Assembly (NCBI RefSeq): GCF_019972815.1 | Contig: NZ_BPPA01000002.1 | Span: forward strand, 1-64,000 | Length of the DNA: 64,000 nt | Source: Lactobacillus huangpiensis | GTDB taxonomy: Bacteria > Bacillota > Bacilli > Lactobacillales > Lactobacillaceae | Direction: 5' to 3' | Shown: positions 63,257 to 64,000 of the stretch, piece after piece | Layout of the letters: every line of letters begins with the position of its first letter | Numbering within the stretch: the first letter of the stretch is position 1 | Translations under genes and position numbers: made by a program | The notes under the pieces: generated by a model | Told to the model about the DNA's origin: nothing | The model's database searches: none | The model's input: the letters and a program-made list of their open reading frames with translations, nothing else

Positions 63257-64000
63257 TGTCACTTAAAAATCTTTTTAAAACCAATATTTTTCGGGGTATT
63301 TTCATTCTAATTATTTTCTTATGTTATGCCATTTGTGGAACATTGGCAACATACCTTTTTAAATATGCAATCAATGATTTAACAAAAGGCAACTGGGACA
63401 GATTTGTATTTTGGTTAGTCATTGATTTTATTGTATCAATCCTTACTGTTTTGACCTTACCATTAGGAACATTTTTGTTTAATAAGCAAGTTCAAGAATG
63501 CTTACATAATATTCGTTCCCAAATAATGCGGCGGTATTACAACTCTGGCGGTTATAAGGTATCAGAAATACAAAATGAGTTAGGCAATAATCTCAAGATT
63601 TTAACAGACGATTATGCTACGCCTTGGATTCAAATTTGGACCAACTTGTTAAGTCTTATCTTCGCAATTGGTACATTGATAACTCTTCACTGGTCATTAA
63701 TTTTATTTGTTGCTGTAGCGGCAATTATTGTGTTGACTCTACCTAAAATTATGACAAAAAAGTTATCTAATTCCACAGCCGCAGCAGCCAAGAAAAACGC
63801 GCAGCTTTTAAATACAATTGAAAATTGGTTTTCTGGTTTAAGTGAATTGCGCAGATACAGTGCAAGTGGCAGATTAGATAGAGCACTTGGTCAAGATAGT
63901 CGGAAACTGGCAGAAGCCAATGTTTATAGAAAAAAAGTACAAGGGATCTCGATTAGTATTAACGGCTTAGGTAATGCTATTGGTCAAATTGGGTCAAGTT
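63257..64000 (+). CDS. ABC exporter, N-terminal membrane domain (partial)
   Basis: The first 248 codons of a gene running off the window. MSLKNLFKTNIFRG is followed by hydrophobic helices (GIFILIIFLCYAICGTLATYL, FWLVIDFIVSILTVLTLPLG) and the type-1 exporter pattern: VQECLHNIRSQIMRRYY (coupling helix 1), LGNNLKILTDDYATPW and LNTIENWFSGLSELRRYSA (coupling helix 2). It is most likely a multidrug, lipid or peptide exporter with a C-terminal ATPase beyond the window. A GGATAAAAGAG-like ribosome site precedes the ATG. Confidence 0.85.

Overview
The window is low-GC Firmicute DNA and fits a Lactobacillus of the L. delbrueckii group (acidophilus/crispatus/helveticus/honeybee Firm-5 type). The evidence is the gene order metG-tatD-rnmV-ksgA-veg-purR-glmU...prs, Gram-positive ribosome sites, several secreted proteins with S-layer type SLAP repeats, LexA and CIRCE sites of Firmicute type, a T-box and an M-box. 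I cannot fix the species from sequence alone.

Layout. 1-4.9 kb: edge of a possible insertion sequence, hflX, a 14-TM drug/H+ antiporter, a solitary HicB-like protein and an aldose-epimerase-like protein. 4.9-9.7 kb: envelope operon (LCP transferase, PlsY-like acyltransferase, LTA-synthase-like polytopic enzyme). 9.7-14.8 kb: T-box/tyrS, Nudix, UPF0145, a variant tRNA-Thr, a decayed secreted-protein gene, HD hydrolase, ogt. 15.1-22.0 kb: nucleoside salvage block (two BMP lipoproteins, ATPase, two permeases, nucleoside hydrolase). 22.1-28.3 kb: pepC, PH/SHOCT protein, hsp20 under CIRCE, greA, a LexA-controlled Y-family polymerase with YolD, a CPBP membrane protein. 28.3-36.7 kb: BspA/MucBP/SLAP adhesin, tRNA-Gly, SRAP protease, trpS, comEB, TPM-like protein, and an M-box with a Mg2+ P-type ATPase. 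36.8-43.7 kb: the housekeeping run metG to glmU.

43.8-62.1 kb is an accessory island between glmU and prs. It holds an ~11-kb gene for a giant helical-repeat adhesin (about 3,643 aa) on the minus strand. Divergently transcribed from it is a second SLAP protein whose anchor repeats are N-terminal. Next come relics of a GH1 6-phospho-beta-glucosidase, a live NTF2-like gene, a live PTS EIIC plus MupG (DUF871) pair under a cre-like site, and a second decayed GH1/EIIC locus on the opposite strand. The window ends with prs and the start of an ABC exporter.

The most notable part is the surface-display equipment. Three large secreted proteins appear to use non-covalent SLAP repeats instead of LPXTG anchors, one of them behind a YSIRK-type signal peptide that is normally paired with sortase anchoring. 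This sits beside a sugar/peptidoglycan-fragment uptake locus in visible turnover. Regulation readable directly from the sequence includes a Tyr T-box, an Mg2+ M-box, CIRCE, tandem LexA boxes, a cre-like site and an unusual short-spaced CIRCE-like palindrome. Family calls were made by recognition of motifs, without database searches.
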